A stretch of 64,000 nt of DNA, from NCBI RefSeq assembly GCF_014805685.1, contig NC_060911.1, positions 7,668,212 through 7,732,211 on the forward strand, in the 5' to 3' direction. The notes under the pieces are model-generated. The model did not search any database, was not told the origin of the DNA, and saw only the letters and a list, made by a program, of their open reading frames with translations. The stretch's first letter is position 1; each line of letters opens with the position of its first letter. The stretch is from Silurus meridionalis (Eukaryota; Chordata; Actinopteri; Siluriformes; Siluridae). A program made the position numbers and the translations under genes. Positions 1 through 12,982 of this stretch are shown here, one piece after another.

Positions 1-3000
1 AAAAAATAGATGAAAGTTGGTTATCATCTCACACTCTCTCTTCGTTCTTTCGTACTTTCTCTCTCTCTTCCCACACCTGAAATTGGGATACATATAAAAA
101 AGGTACTTGTTATTTAAATGGCACACACTGCAGAACAGGACATGTGGAATTTACTATCTAAATCATGACCTGGGCTGATCAAAATGTCTTTTAAAATACA
201 TTAGTCAAGATGATGGCTGAAAATATGGTAGCCACCAAGGAGAAAAATAGGAAACGGCGAGAGAGGCAGCATTAGAAAGAAGCGTGAAAGCATACTGTAT
301 GTATTAGTGAGGCAAGCGAATAATTATAATTTTTTTTCCCTCTGTTCTTATTCTGTTTGTTCAGCTTTTTTGTTCAGTATGTGTGTGGGTCTGCTCAGGA
401 CATTGTGCTGCTGAGCTTCATGTGATCGTGTGCATTCAGTTCAGGAATAATACCCACTCCGCTCTCTGTGCCAAGCTAAAAATCCGCTAGCCAAACACAC
501 CATCTGGCAGCTGTAGTGGACTCGTCACCTTGAAAAATGAGTCCATGTTTAAGCTGGGCTGTAACAGCCACCTGGAGTTCGCTAACTGAGCTGAGAATTG
601 TTGCCTCACACCAGCTTACTGTCCAGTGAGGTCATGATTAGCTGAAAGATTTAAGTTTGGTGTTCTTAGTGCCAAGCGACACTCTTATAACTGTGTAAAA
701 CACCATCACCCGGCATAAGGAATGCTTTCAATAATTTGCAGTGTGATATAACACATTGTGTTACACCTTTGTGTTGTTTTGGTATAATATATAAACAGCA
801 ACCTAATGACTAATCTAATAATATTTCAATGATAGCATAAGGTTATTATTGTTATTATTATTATTAATTAACATATGTTAATATATGTTAGCATATGTTT
901 AATTTACATGTTTATTCAGTTGAATATTTATTTTTGAGAGACATCAGTAAAACAGTGTCTTAATAACAAACATTCCTTATCCTTTTCATAAAAAAAAGCT
1001 TATGATGATAAATAAGCATGAAAGATGAATGCTTGATCAGCTTATTTTTTAAACTATGTGGAGCATTTCTTTTTTTTCCGTTCTACACACCATGCAACAT
1101 GACCATTCTCTGAATACACACGATATTCTTTATTTGAGTTCTGATTAAACATTTGCAATCAAATGGCCATTCTTGTAGTTATAAGAATATAATAGATTTA
1201 CCCCTCACATGTGAAGACACAGAAGTCTAAACACACTAAAAACCGGATTCAGAGCACAAAACTAGGTTTTGTTGTGATCTCTTCTATTAATAGTGAAAAC
1301 CAATGACATTTCCTGTCATTTTTCCTCAACCGACATGCTGATAGTGGTTTAGTGGTTATGCCTCTGGACCCCCACAATCTTTTTTTTTTTTTTTGTTCTG
1401 TAATGATTCTGGTAGGTAAAATCACCTTAAAAGGCACTTAGGAGTAAATGAATGTGCTCATCTCAAAGCCTGAACTGTGACTTACCTAAATGGATGTTTC
1501 AGAGTTCAACTCAAGAGAAAGCAAGATATCCCCCGTCTCCTTTTTCCCCCAGACATCTCAAATTAAACCTGCTGTAAGATGAGCCCATGTATTCCTCACT
1601 GAATATCTGAAGCAGTTAAGCAGGCTTTCTAAATTTGTCCTTAGTACCATTTCCTTTAGAAAATCTGGACAAACTGAAATGCCCTTACTGGCCTATATTG
1701 CTTTTGGGGGATATGGACAGGAAATGGTGATCATGCTTTTTACAAACCCCCACAGGGACCAATGATATGGAGGCGAAAAAAGTAAAGATCAAAAACAGTT
1801 ATGCTTTTTAAGCATTATTTATTAATGGGCTTGGGCTCTGACTTCATTTTGGAGATCCTGCGGCTATGAAAGGGAATACATTAATCACAAGTGGACATTA
1901 TAGATGTATCATGTACCACTGGTGGTTTGAGAAGATACAGTAGAAGAGAGCGTATTTCCCTTTACAGAGACATAAACTGAATACTGATATTATGTATGAC
2001 CAATCTGAAATATGTGATAAGGTCACATGGTTCCATCTTACTTTAAACAAGGCTTAAGAAAGTTGTGTAAATAGAAGGTATATAGTTATTGTTAGTATAT
2101 GCGAACAGAGATTGAGAACATATTATTCTAGTTTAAATCCCCCCTCGACACACACACCCCTTATGAGATCCACATTCTGTAAATTCACTCGTCATTTTTA
2201 TTCCTGTTACTATGACAGTATCCTGAAGCAGCTTCAGCCTCACTATAACCAATTTGACTCAAGAAGTCTCATATCAGTGACAGGAATCTGCAGCTATGTC
2301 AGTAAAGCGAGAAATTGTAGCAATGAGGACATCATATCCTGCAAGACAAATCACTATGGACTACAGTTAAGGGATAAGAAACAGACTAGCTGAAATAATC
2401 CGAATGAAAATCACTATGCCAATTTATTTTTAATATGTTCATAGGAGCTGCATAGCCCTTAATGGCAAATGACATAAACCTATCTGGGCAATTGCAAAGC
2501 TTTATTACAATGTGCATACAGCTTTCTGATGTCATATAGATGTTAAAATATTTAATTCAAGCTATTCAAGTTTAGTTTTTTTTTTTTTTTTTTTTTGATA
2601 CAACAGAGTCTTGTTTTCTCTGTAGCATAACAAGCTGTTTTTTCGGGCTTTTTAGCTACAAAAAGTAAACAAATGCATAATGTCATTCTTGAATCTTGCA
2701 AATGGCTGTGGTCAAAGGAATAATACACTTAAATTCATGGTGGTAACAGTAACTCCAGTTCACCACAACACACAGCCATTGTTTATTATCCTATAACAGC
2801 ACATCCTGTGGTGTTTTATGCCCTAATTAGCATGATTAACATAGTCAATATATGTAGCATGTTATAATGGATAGACATCATCTTTGCTTGTATGAATTAT
2901 ATATACATTTTTAATTGTTAAAGCAACGTCCTCACCTTTCTTCACCATGTCTTTATTTAGACTAATATCAAATATTTCCTAACGTAGATATGGCTATTGG

Positions 3001-3767
3001 TATGAAACAGCAAGCAAAAGATAATATTAATGCATACCTGTGAAGGGATCCTTCTAGCAAAATGGAACAGAAAGGTAGAGAAGTGCAAAACAAAAAGGCA
3101 ATATGGGACGAAGGAAAGGTAGTTGAATGAAAAAAACAACATTGTCAGCATTTTAGCTCTTTAAACTGGGTGACAGAGAGTCTTAGTTTCCTGAAAGCAT
3201 AAACCTGCTGACTCGTTTATTTTTTTTTTATGGCTCAAGCATTCTATCTGTTGCATATCTATTCTCCGGACAGAAACCCCAACTCTAATAGTGCATTCGA
3301 GAACATGCTGTGATGTTCTCACTAAAGTAACTCCATCTCCATACCTCCTTTTCCCAGCACGGCCATTCTGGCTGCTTGCGCAAAACTCGAGGATATTGCA
3401 CAGGGAGTCCCACTTTGCCATGTCGACAGCCTTACTGGGCTTCTGATTGGTTTTATTTGCAAAAGAGAGTGTTTCTCAAGACCTGTTAAGGGGATGTTCG
3501 ATAGTTTTGAGCCTCCACTTCAAGCAGGAGAGACTCTCTGAGTCAATCTTCGAACGATTACCGAGAGAAAATGGCTTCCATCAGAAAAGCCATGGACGTT
3601 TTATTTCGAACGAAATCGCGAGACATAAGAAGGAAAGCACTATGCAATTGTGCAAAGATGAGACTGTAAGTGCAATATTAGACTCGGGCCAAAATAATCA
3701 AACAAGCACTTAAGATCACGTTTCAGTCGTGTCAGATACACACATCATTTTTAAGTGTGTAGTGAGA

Positions 3768-3803
<36 letters not shown>

Positions 3804-4735
3804 CACTTCAAAGTGATATAAATGCATTTGCTGCCATCTTGGATTAGTTCCAGCTTTGTGTACTGAAGTGTCACTGTAATTGCTGGATTCGTTTGACAGG
3901 GCTTAGGTGCTTCGGATGTCCTAAGCAGTCATGCCGTCTTTTCTAAGCCAGTTAGCTGTTGCTGAAACAGCAGCTTAGCCCAGGCTTTCTCGATTTTAAT
4001 TTAGGCAACGGCAACTAATTAGCATGAAACGCAACCAAACAGTTCATTCCAATTGGAGTAAACAAACTGCCTAGTGAATGCAAACTTTGCCATTTGTATA
4101 TGTTTAAATTTGCTTGTGTCTGAAGCTATTAACAAAATGTGTATAATCTTGCTAATGTAATTAGCTTATAAAGAGGGTCTGGCAAGAACTGTGTTTTTTT
4201 TTGTCTCTAGTGCATGTACCGGATAACAAGCAGACGCAAAAGACCCCACAATTTGGTAAATTATTTTTAATGAAATGAAACCTAGGTATATTCTTTTATA
4301 GAGTGTCTCTATGGAATGATCAATGTTTCCAATCATGTGTTTCCATGCTCTAATACACAGGATTCTACTCAGTAGGCAATTAACAATGCATCTGTGTATT
4401 AGACGAAGGAAAGCATCCAAGTGTGGCTGCGGGAAATCTCAAGAAATTATACCTCAGTGGTTTAAATCCACTCCCCCAGAGGAATCGAATGTACATTTAT
4501 TGACATGACTCCTGAGGTTAAATAAGAATATGTAGAATTAATTTATATTAAAATCTAGATTTACACGAGCTACGCAATTGTATCCAATTTATACGAATTC
4601 AGTTCAATCAATAATTAATTCTATTTATTTTTAATCCAATATTTGCTCAATTTAGCTGAACAATAACACACACCCCCAACACACACACACCTTTCTTCTG
4701 CAGTTGTAACATGTGGTAAGTTAATCATAAAAAAA
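1..4735. other. intronic stretch, no gene or transposon recognised
   Basis: AT-rich unique-looking DNA with poly-T tracts near 1379-1394 and 2578-2596 and a GA-rich run at about 3757-3803. The block 3840-4050 is more evenly composed and contains a CTAATTAGC homeobox-type core near 4014. A short GTGGTTTAGTGGTTATGC string near 1341 resembles a SINE head but lacks a body. Confidence 0.5.
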
Positions 4736-4857
<122 letters not shown>

Positions 4858-5635
4858 AACTATAATCTATTGCAAAGCTGTGTAAAACCAAATCGAGGCA
4901 TCAACTAGGATTTATTGTGAAACATAGAACACAGGTGGAAAAAAGGGAAAAAAGGGTTGGACTAAGAAATAACAAAGAATGTCCTTCTGATATAACCCAT
5001 CATGTACATTTTTAAGGTCTATTATTATTAATATTATTAATATCTGTTATTATAGGCATCAGCTCTCATTACCACAGGTTTGAGAGTGGCCTTGATGTGC
5101 AATAACATATAAGGTTGTACTGAAGCCTAATTAAATTTGTTGATCTATTCTTGTACCTGCTCTTCATGTTCGCTGAAGAGATATTCAGAGCCGATTATAA
5201 AACACGCTTTTACTAAAGTAAAACAGTTGCTGTTTACAGCAGGTCTGGATGCTGACAGATAACACTGCTAGCAAATTCCTTTTTTTTTGTGCAGGTCAGT
5301 ATAACAGTATAACAAAACATTTAAACCCATGTCTCTTCTCTTGGATCTTGTGTCTATGTGCAGCTGTGGAACATAAAGCGCAAGTGTGTCATCAATCTGC
5401 ACCACAGCGCAGTCAGCCAATTGCTGGGCATGAAGCTATGATCAGCAGAAAAGATTGGAGAGATAGAAATGGGGTAGACATGTGACTTATAACCCTCCTG
5501 TTCTGTCTCGCTTTGTCTTTCGTTAGCTTTCAGTGACAAAACGGTAGCAATAATAGGTCAAGCTGTAGCTCATTTCAAAAGTGCCAGATTCAGATCCATT
5601 AGGTGGAAAAAGGTTTGTGCTCATGACCAGAAGTC

Positions 5636-5974
5636 GGTATGTCTTTTTGAACATTCCATTCCATATTTAGTCCCTATTTGCTGTTATAATAACCTCAATT
5701 CCTCTGGAAAGATATTCCACTAGATTTTACCCCAAAAGGTGTTCACTAGGGTTGAGATCGGAGTTCTATAGCAGACCACTCACGATCATTTCAACCCATA
5801 AGAACTATATCTTCACAGAGCTGACTTTGTGAAGAGAGGCATTGCCATGCTTATGCTGCCTCATCCAAAGACATTATATACAAGCATGTGCCTCCAACTT
5901 TGTGGTAACATTTTGGAGAAGAAGCACATATGGCTGGAGTGTCAGGTGTCCCACTACTTTTGTTCATAAAGTGT
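5636..5974 (-). mobile_element. internally deleted Tc1-like element, copy A
   Basis: Reverse-strand copy of the deleted Tc1 family seen eight times here. The minus strand shows the decayed transposase C-terminus (region of LVEYLS) and the end motif CATAAAGTGTAT beside a TA. The flanking 4858-5630 and 5980-6070 show nothing I recognise. Confidence 0.75.
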
Positions 5975-6078
5975 ATATGCCTTTGTGTGTTTAATCATAA
6001 TGTATTGCCTACCAGCTGCTTGCCATTGTCATGCTTGTACAGGTGTGGGTCTCCTATCAAGTAAATGGGGAAATTGAA

Positions 6079-6173
6079 TGACCCCACATTTAAAGACTAT
6101 ACAATCCTATACAATTGTGTACCATCAACTATGTTTGGGGTGGAACCACATATGGCTGGAAAAGTCAGGTGTC
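6079..6173 (-). mobile_element. fragment of the deleted Tc1-like family
   Basis: Shares CTATACAATTGTGT and CACATATGGC with copy F at 42362-42631, and ends in AAGTCAGGTGTC like the family's terminal region. Only about 95 bp remain. Confidence 0.55.
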
Positions 6174-6174
6174 A

Positions 6175-7855
6175 GGTTTAAATGGCCTGTTACCAAATAC
6201 AAAGTAACAATTAAAAAAATTTCTTATGTTTGTGACTTCTGTTAGAATGAGCCTTTATGTCTGTGTGGGTGAGGTGTTGAAGGGGGATGCACGTAGCCCT
6301 ATAAACCTTGCCTTTAAGTAAAGTGTTGCTGAATACAAATCCTTCCGAAATGGAAAGTTTGCAGGTGATGACGCAAGACGCTTATTGATGATCTTAACCA
6401 ACTGTGGGGTTTGTGTCTGCGCACACCACAAATGCGGCAAATTGGCAAGGCATCGATCTGCGAGATTCTGTAGAATAGCTATCGATCAGCGGGCCTGGCA
6501 GGGGTGCGTGTACTTGTGTTTGTGTGTGTGTGTGGGTTAGTGGCCGGTTGTGTGTGTTCCAGTGGAATCGATCAGAATGAAGAGTTCGATTACAACTCAT
6601 AAATTGCATCGCCTTTGTAGTCTTTATTATGTAGCATGTGTGATACGGGATGTTCTCTTTTCTTTTTTTTTTTTTGTGGAAAACAATTATTCCGAGTTTT
6701 ACTGGCCTGGGGATGTGCAAACGTTGTTTTTAGAAGATATCAGTGTAATCTTGGTGCATTATTGTTCTGTGATTGTAATTAGAATTTTGCTGTGAATAAG
6801 CACAAGATGGGCTAAATGAAATAAATATATAATTATAATAAATTTAAATGACTACATTTGCATGTTGGCTTATGAAAGCCTAACACATAAACCAGGATCC
6901 ACCCCCCCCCCTCCTCAATTTAAATGAATAATTCTCAAAGCCTTTAGATCAATGCTCTCATGAGAACACCATAGCTAGAACTTCTTAAACGATTATTTAC
7001 AGACACACACAGGTCCAGCAACCATTTTCTTTTTTTTTTTTTTCCTCTTTATATCTTGTCTTGACCTGATCGATTTATGTCCACGTCTAAAAAATATATG
7101 AGCCCCAAAAAAAGAAAGGAAAAAAATATATTTTATCTCTGGTATGATGCAGAGGTCAGGGATCGATCACGCTATTTCATTTAAAAGTTCCAAAAAGAGT
7201 TGAACGAAGTTACTCGTCTTTCCTTTTTTTTCAAGAGGATTCTTGAGCAATATTCAAGGAATTCTCCGGAACATCCCATTTCGACAGTGAAAAAGAATTT
7301 AGGGAAGAGATTCCTGAAATCGTTTGTCGATCATAAAAGCTTCCTGCAGTGAGAGGGGGTCAAAGGTGGAAGGGTGATGGAAGGACCAAAGATTTTGAAA
7401 GGCATGTTTTTTGTCACTACGTTCAAAAAGTCCGGCATGCGGTGATACACGCAACTTTGATTGACAGGTCTAATTTAGGAGAGTTTGCCATCCAGTGCCT
7501 TACTATTATGATAGTTATGTTTTATTGCTCCTTCAGTATCCTGTTCTACTTTCAACGCTTAAGTTAATAATGTGAATTGTACTGGAGTAGATGATAAATA
7601 CAAAATGAACAAGCTTTGATTATGCAGCCTGGGAAAGTTTATATTATTAAGTCTATCTTGTAATGCTAGTTTATCTAAAAGTCTCAACATTTCGAATTGT
7701 GTGTGATATCAGGGGTTTTATGCAGCTTTATGTTTACATAGAAGAAATAACATCAATCATTATTATGAGGTGACTGACTAAGATATTTTTGATAATATCA
7801 CAGGCTTCTTTCGTATTTTAGGAAAATACATGATCTAAATCCTCTCTAAATTACC
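6175..7855. other. intronic stretch, no gene recognised
   Basis: Unique-looking AT-rich DNA with a short poly-C run near 6901 and poly-T runs near 6661 and 7029. The open frames on both strands look unrelated to known proteins and have no splice context. Confidence 0.45.
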
Positions 7856-7858
7856 TGT

Positions 7859-7899
7859 GTATTATTATTATTATTATTATTAGTAGTAGTAGTAGTAGA
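7859..7899. repeat. (ATT)n(AGT)n trinucleotide tract
   Basis: About eight ATT units pass directly into five AGT units, a compound triplet repeat just upstream of the deleted Tc1 copy B. Confidence 0.85.
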
Positions 7900-7913
7900 A
7901 GTATTCCTAAAGA

Positions 7914-8409
7914 ACACTATATGGACAAAATATCTGGACATCTGATTTTTCCAACAGTTTGTGGCTCTTCCCCAAATTTTTACTGCTAAATTGAATTCAC
8001 ACGGTAGTATAAAATGTCATTGGATGCAGCAGCATAACATTTTCTCTTCACTTGAAGTAGGAGACCCAAACCCGTTCCAGTATGACGACACACTTGTGCT
8101 CAAGTCCAGCTTCATGAAAACATTTTTACATAGGTGGAGTGGAAGATCTTGAGTGGCCTGCTAGAGACCTCTGACCTCAACCATATTAAGCACCATTGGG
8201 ATAAATTGGAATGCTGACTGCACACTAGGCCTTTTCACCTCACCTACATTATTACCTGGCTATGTAGCTGAATCAGCACATTTCAAAATCTAGTGGAACA
8301 TATTCCCAGAAGAGTGGAGGTTATTATAAAAGCAAATGAGGACTAAATCAAGGAATGGGATGCAAATCTTATGGTCAGGTGTCCACAAATGTATGTCTAT
8401 GTAGTGTAT
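7914..8409 (+). mobile_element. internally deleted Tc1-like element, copy B (near full length)
   Basis: Best-preserved member of the family, about 496 bp. It starts CACTATATGGACAAAATAT and ends with a degenerate inverted copy (ATGTCTATGTAGTG) beside TA. Between the ends lies only the decayed 3' third of a Tc1 transposase: a region equivalent to the second catalytic Asp, then WPAR, the HHWDKLE-like block and the tail around PRRVEVI. The 5' two thirds are missing, so it cannot encode transposase. Confidence 0.82.
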
Positions 8410-8445
8410 ATAACTTTCAATCAAATGAATGATTTGAACACCTTA

Positions 8446-8546
8446 CAATTAGTGTTCATACATTAATTAGTGTTCATACATCAATTAGTGTTCATACATC
8501 AATTAGTGTTCATACATCAATTAGTGTTCATACATTAATTAGTGTT
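8446..8546. repeat. 18-bp minisatellite
   Basis: Five to six tandem copies of AATTAGTGTTCATACATY with almost no divergence; the only variable place is the last base (C or T). It lies between copy B of the deleted Tc1 family and the Tc1 transposon at 8833. Confidence 0.92.
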
Positions 8547-8832
8547 TAAGTACATTTCTAACAAACCTGTGAAAGACTGTGTCTTCTACAACTTTTTAGA
8601 AGAAACAGAGAGAATAGAAAAAAAGATGAGAAGACAACACCTCATTCAACCTCATTAATCATATTGATGGATGATGTTTTCCATGAAGAGTCAAAGTTGC
8701 ATAAAACCTACATCATCCTTTGCATTTAAATAGTTTTAATAAATTGCTTCATAAAATATGTATGCAATGCCCATGACCAGTTTAAAACAGGAGATTGTGT
8801 ATTTTAATAACAATTTTTATGATCATAACTTA

Positions 8833-10435
8833 CAGTGCCCTCCACAATTATTGGCACCCCTGTTTAAGATGTGGTCGTGGACTTCAAAAAATTCTCCTTT
8901 CTTTTAAAACAACATAGAACCCAAATGCAAAAAAAGAGAAAAATCCAACCTTTTATTTAAGTACATTACTTTGGTGGTAAAAAAATCACACATTAAGAAA
9001 AAAAAAAAAACTTGAAATCATGTGTGCCACAATTATTGGCACCCTGATGTTAATACTTTGTACAACCTCCTTTTGCCAACAAGACAGCACTTAATCTCCT
9101 CCTATAACATTTCACAAGATTGGAGAACACAGAGAGAGGATTTTGACCATTCTTCTTTGCACAATCTTTCTAGATCATCCAGTGTCCTGGGTCCTCTTAT
9201 GCACTCTTCTCTTTAGCTCGCCCCACAGGTTTTCGATTGGGTTGAGGTCTGGGGACTGAGATGGCCATGGGAGGACCTTGAGTTTGTGACTGCTGAACCA
9301 CTTTTGTGTAGATTTTGCCACATGTTTTGGATCATTATCCTGCTGAAAGACCCAATGACGACCCATCTTCAGCTTTCTGGCAGAGGCCATCAGGTTTTTA
9401 TTTAAAATATCCTGGTACTTCAAAGCGTTCATAATGCCATGCACCCTAACAAGGTTCCCAGGGCCTTTGGAAGAGAAACAGGCCCACAGCATCACAGATC
9501 CTCCACCATACTTCACGGTGGGCATGAGGTGCTTTTCGGCATACTCATCTTTTGTTTTACGCCAGACCCACTTAGAGTGTTTGTTGCCAAAAAGCTCAAT
9601 CTTAGTCTCATCTGACCAAAGCACACGATCCCAGTTGAAGTCCCAGTACCGCTTAGCAAACTCCAGACGTTTACGTTTGTGAGTGTTAGTGAGAAAAGGC
9701 TTTTTCCTTGCATGCCTCCCAAACAGCTTGTTGGCATGTAGAGAGCGTCTGATGGTTGTTTTGGAGACTCTGTGACCCCAAGATGCCACTCTTTGATGCA
9801 ATTCTGTGACGGTGAGCTTGGGAAATTTTTTTACTTCTCTTACCATCCTCCTCACTGTGCGTTGTGGCAAGATAAACTTGGGACCTCTTCCAGCCTTGTT
9901 TGTCACTGTTCCAGTTGTTTTAAACTTCTTAATGATTCCTCTGACTGTAGATACCGGCAAGTTAAGGCTAGTGGCTATTTTCTTGTAGCCATTGCCTGAC
10001 TTATGAAGGTCGACACACATCTGCCTTACTTGAATGGTGTGTTCTCTTGTCTTTGCCATGTTGACAAATGGGTAAGAGAATTAGGCCTCTGTGTCACGTC
10101 ATATTTATACCCCAGGAAACAGGAAATCATGAATTACTAATTAAAAGTCCCTAGATACCCTGACCAACCTTAGCAACTACAGAAAATATATAAAAAAAAA
10201 CAATTAAATTTTTCAGAGGAATTGTTAGGGGTGCCAATAATTGTGGGACACATGATTTCAAGTTTTTTTTTCTAAATGTATGATTTTTTACCACCAAAGT
10301 TTTGTACTTAAATGAAAGGTTGGATTTTTCTCTTTTTTTGCATTTGGGTTCTATGTTGTTTTAAAAAAAAGGAGAATTTTTTGAAGTCCACGACCACATC
10401 TTAAACAGGGGTGCCAATAATTGTGGAGGGCACTG
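8833..10435 (-). mobile_element. nearly complete Tc1 transposon of the IR/DR type
   Basis: A 1,603-bp element flanked by TA on both sides (8831-8832 and 10436-10437). Terminal inverted repeats of about 210 bp begin CAGTGCCCTCCACAATTATT and occupy roughly 8833-9045 and 10228-10435. Each contains two copies of the CACAATTATTGGCACC box, one at the outer tip and one at the inner end about 185 bp away. That is the IR/DR arrangement known from fish Tc1 elements such as the Sleeping Beauty lineage, where the boxes bind transposase. One transposase gene is read on the minus strand. The two arms differ by only scattered changes, which suggests a fairly recent insertion. Confidence 0.96.
9050..10059 (-). 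pseudogene. Tc1 transposase, DD34E, two frame shifts in the tail
   Basis: Cut-and-paste transposase acting on the surrounding inverted repeats. The open part (9175-10059) gives 294 residues from MAKTREHT. A paired-like DNA-binding region spans about 1-110: a first helix-turn-helix, a GRGPKF hinge near 57-62, then a second helix-turn-helix. The catalytic triad is D150 (WSDETK), D241 (QQDNDPKH) and E276 (DLNPIENLW), with 34 residues between the last two. Near 9178 a one-base frame change brings an early stop. The tail continues in another frame (DDLERLCKEEW), shifts again near 9105, and ends CTKY with TAA at 9050-9052. Total reach is about 335 codons, the usual Tc1 length. The core is intact, but as written this copy lacks the last ~40 residues. 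Confidence 0.93.
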
Positions 10436-10437
10436 TA

Positions 10438-11373
10438 TTCATAAAGCTATTAAAACATACGTTTTATAAAGCATTTATAATGCTTAGTATTAGTTACAGT
10501 AACATGCATCAGACTTCATATTACCAGGTTTCATAACGTATTAAACAAGCTGTTAATGTTTGTTTCAGCTTTGTAAATATTAATGCCCTATTAGTTGTTA
10601 TTACATTTATTACATTTCTTTGTTGTTGTTACATAAGGAAAACTCATGAAAACACTGCCACTTTCTTGCGAATCGATTAGAGGCTGTTAGCTTGAATGGC
10701 CCTTCCAGCATACTGTCCTTGAACTTGAGAGTCCATAAGATCAGCAATTACACAAATTGGAGAGGGCACACAATGACATAAACAGGCCTCTTTAATCCAA
10801 ACATGAATAGATTTCCGTTGTTTTAGCCTGAGGTAGAGGAGAGGTTGCAGTTTCACTGCAAATACAGGGGAAAAAAATTACTGTGGTGATGAGTATTATT
10901 ACTATTAGTTCTAGTAGTAGTAACACAAAAAATTTAACAAATACATGCATTATATTAAATATTACTTGAACAATTGGAAAAATATTATTAGACAGAATTA
11001 TCTGTAAAGTTGACTGCTAATTAGTTTACTGTTTGGTCTTAATGTATCAGTTTTGTTAATTATATTCAATTTGATATGGTAATAGTTTATTTTTTGGTCT
11101 TTAACTGTTAAAAAAACAGCAGATATTTCAGCTAAAAAATACTGAATGGTTGTGATACATAACGGAAATAAAACACACATTTATGTTACTGGTTTTAAGT
11201 TTCCAGTGATGTAATTTCTGTTTCATCTTTAGTATTTTTTTAACTCTGCAAATAAGCAAAACCTTATATGAACAGTATTTGATCAGTATGTGGCTGCTAT
11301 TAAAGGTCTTGGAAATTAAAATAGGATTAAGAAAAATAGGATTAAGAATATATATATTGTATGTGATTTCTGA
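10438..11373. other. intronic stretch, no gene recognised
   Basis: AT-rich DNA between two transposons. I see no repeat family, splice context or plausible coding frame here. Confidence 0.4.
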
Positions 11374-11808
<435 letters not shown>

Positions 11809-12259
11809 CAGGGTTTAAAATCTATCACATCTCCACTAGTAAAACATAGTAAAACATGCCTCCACTCACTGCAGCTCAGGGTCTTTGTTAAATCTTAAAA
11901 TCCATGACTTTTTGATTGCATTTGTTAGGGTAACTCTTTTCACTTCTTCCCGAATGTGCTAGTTAATTTTTCAAATGTAAAATTCTCCTTCATATGTACA
12001 GGAAATGTACTGAAACCGTTATTCTGAGATTCCTTCATTTCGTACACTCTGTGTTCAGAGGGCTGCATTAGTGCTACATCAACCCTCTTAAACAATGCAA
12101 ACCCCCATAAACATTTCCAAAGCGTTTCCTATTAAAGTTGAATTCATGTACGTTAGAAGACACCTACTTACTGCAGGCTGTTCTTCTGACTTGTTGGACA
12201 TATTTATTTATTTAGATTTTCTAACTATTTCTTCCTTTTGTGTGTATCTTTTCTTTTAG

Positions 12260-12433
12260 GAGAGCTGTATATAGGTGGTGTGGGAAAGACGATGTATAAC
12301 AGTCTGCCCAAGCTCATTGCGTCCCGAGACGGCTACCAGGGCTGCCTGGCGTCCGTGGACTTGAACGGGAGGCTGCCAGACCTGATTGCAGACGCCCTCC
12401 ACAGGGTGGGCCAGGTGGACCGAGGATGCGATG
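12260..12433 (+). CDS. nrxn2: alpha-neurexin exon, C-terminal part of LNS5 domain
   Basis: Internal exon of a presynaptic single-pass adhesion receptor whose LNS domains bind postsynaptic partners. It is 174 nt (58 codons), entered and left in phase 1. The acceptor is a pyrimidine-rich tract ending TTTTAG at 12259, with a CTAAC branch-point candidate at 12221-12225. The donor is G|GTCAGT at 12433/12434. The peptide opens ELYIGGVGK and holds the invariant block [15 protein letters not shown]. Its two cysteines (in QGC and RGC) are the pair that closes an LNS domain. Residues such as IADALHR and RGCDG fit NRXN2 better than NRXN1 or NRXN3 as I remember them, so the paralog is an inference while neurexin itself is secure. 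The true start codon lies far upstream; the in-frame ATG at 12238 is intronic. As a 3n exon with equal phases it could be skipped without shifting the frame. Confidence 0.93.
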
Positions 12434-12898
12434 GTCAGTGACCTCTTTCATCTCTGTTAATTCACATGCACACTGTGTTGTTCTTGTTGAACAAGGAGAC
12501 ATTCGGATATAACATCAGGGTTGGACATCTGCTTGCTGGCAGGGCAAGTCAAAGCCCAATCCAATGATGTATGCGCCTGGACGTCTAATAAAACAAGACT
12601 AAAACATACCTAAAACGAGACTTAATTCTGCAATGAGGTAATTGTTTGCAATAACAAAGACTGCTAGGCCTTTTGGGTATTGTGTTTCGTTACACATGTA
12701 ATCCAAAGCATCCTGATCATGTTTTTTCCTTAAGGAACTTACAAAATGAATACATCATCTGCTATTTGGCCATGGGGCACTTTTTCCGCTCCTGAACATT
12801 CAAATATAGTGGACAGGTTCATTTGAGGTTTTTGTACAATCAAAATAATAATACACATGCCCAAAGTTCAAAAGGTATGAAAGCCCTAAGAGGTCATG

Positions 12899-12944
<46 letters not shown>

Positions 12945-12982
12945 TTTTTTTTTTTTTTTTATTATTATTATTATTTTTTTTT
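12899..12982. repeat. (ATT)n with poly-T interruption
   Basis: About fifteen ATT units, a long T run, then five more ATT units and another T run, inside the short nrxn2 intron. Confidence 0.95.

Noticed and set aside
1341..1375. SINE-like head GTGGTTTAGTGGTTATGCC
   Set aside because: No B box, body or tail follows, and the match is short.
8446..8546. Regular short repeats that could suggest a CRISPR array
   Set aside because: The units are directly tandem with no spacers and the genome is animal; it is a minisatellite.
9434..9999. Plus-strand frames within the Tc1 element
   Set aside because: Shadows of the minus-strand transposase.
12238..12259. ATG in frame with the neurexin LNS5 exon as a possible alternative start
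   Set aside because: The ATG lies in the pyrimidine tract of the acceptor; the family context and AG at 12258-12259 show that it is intron.
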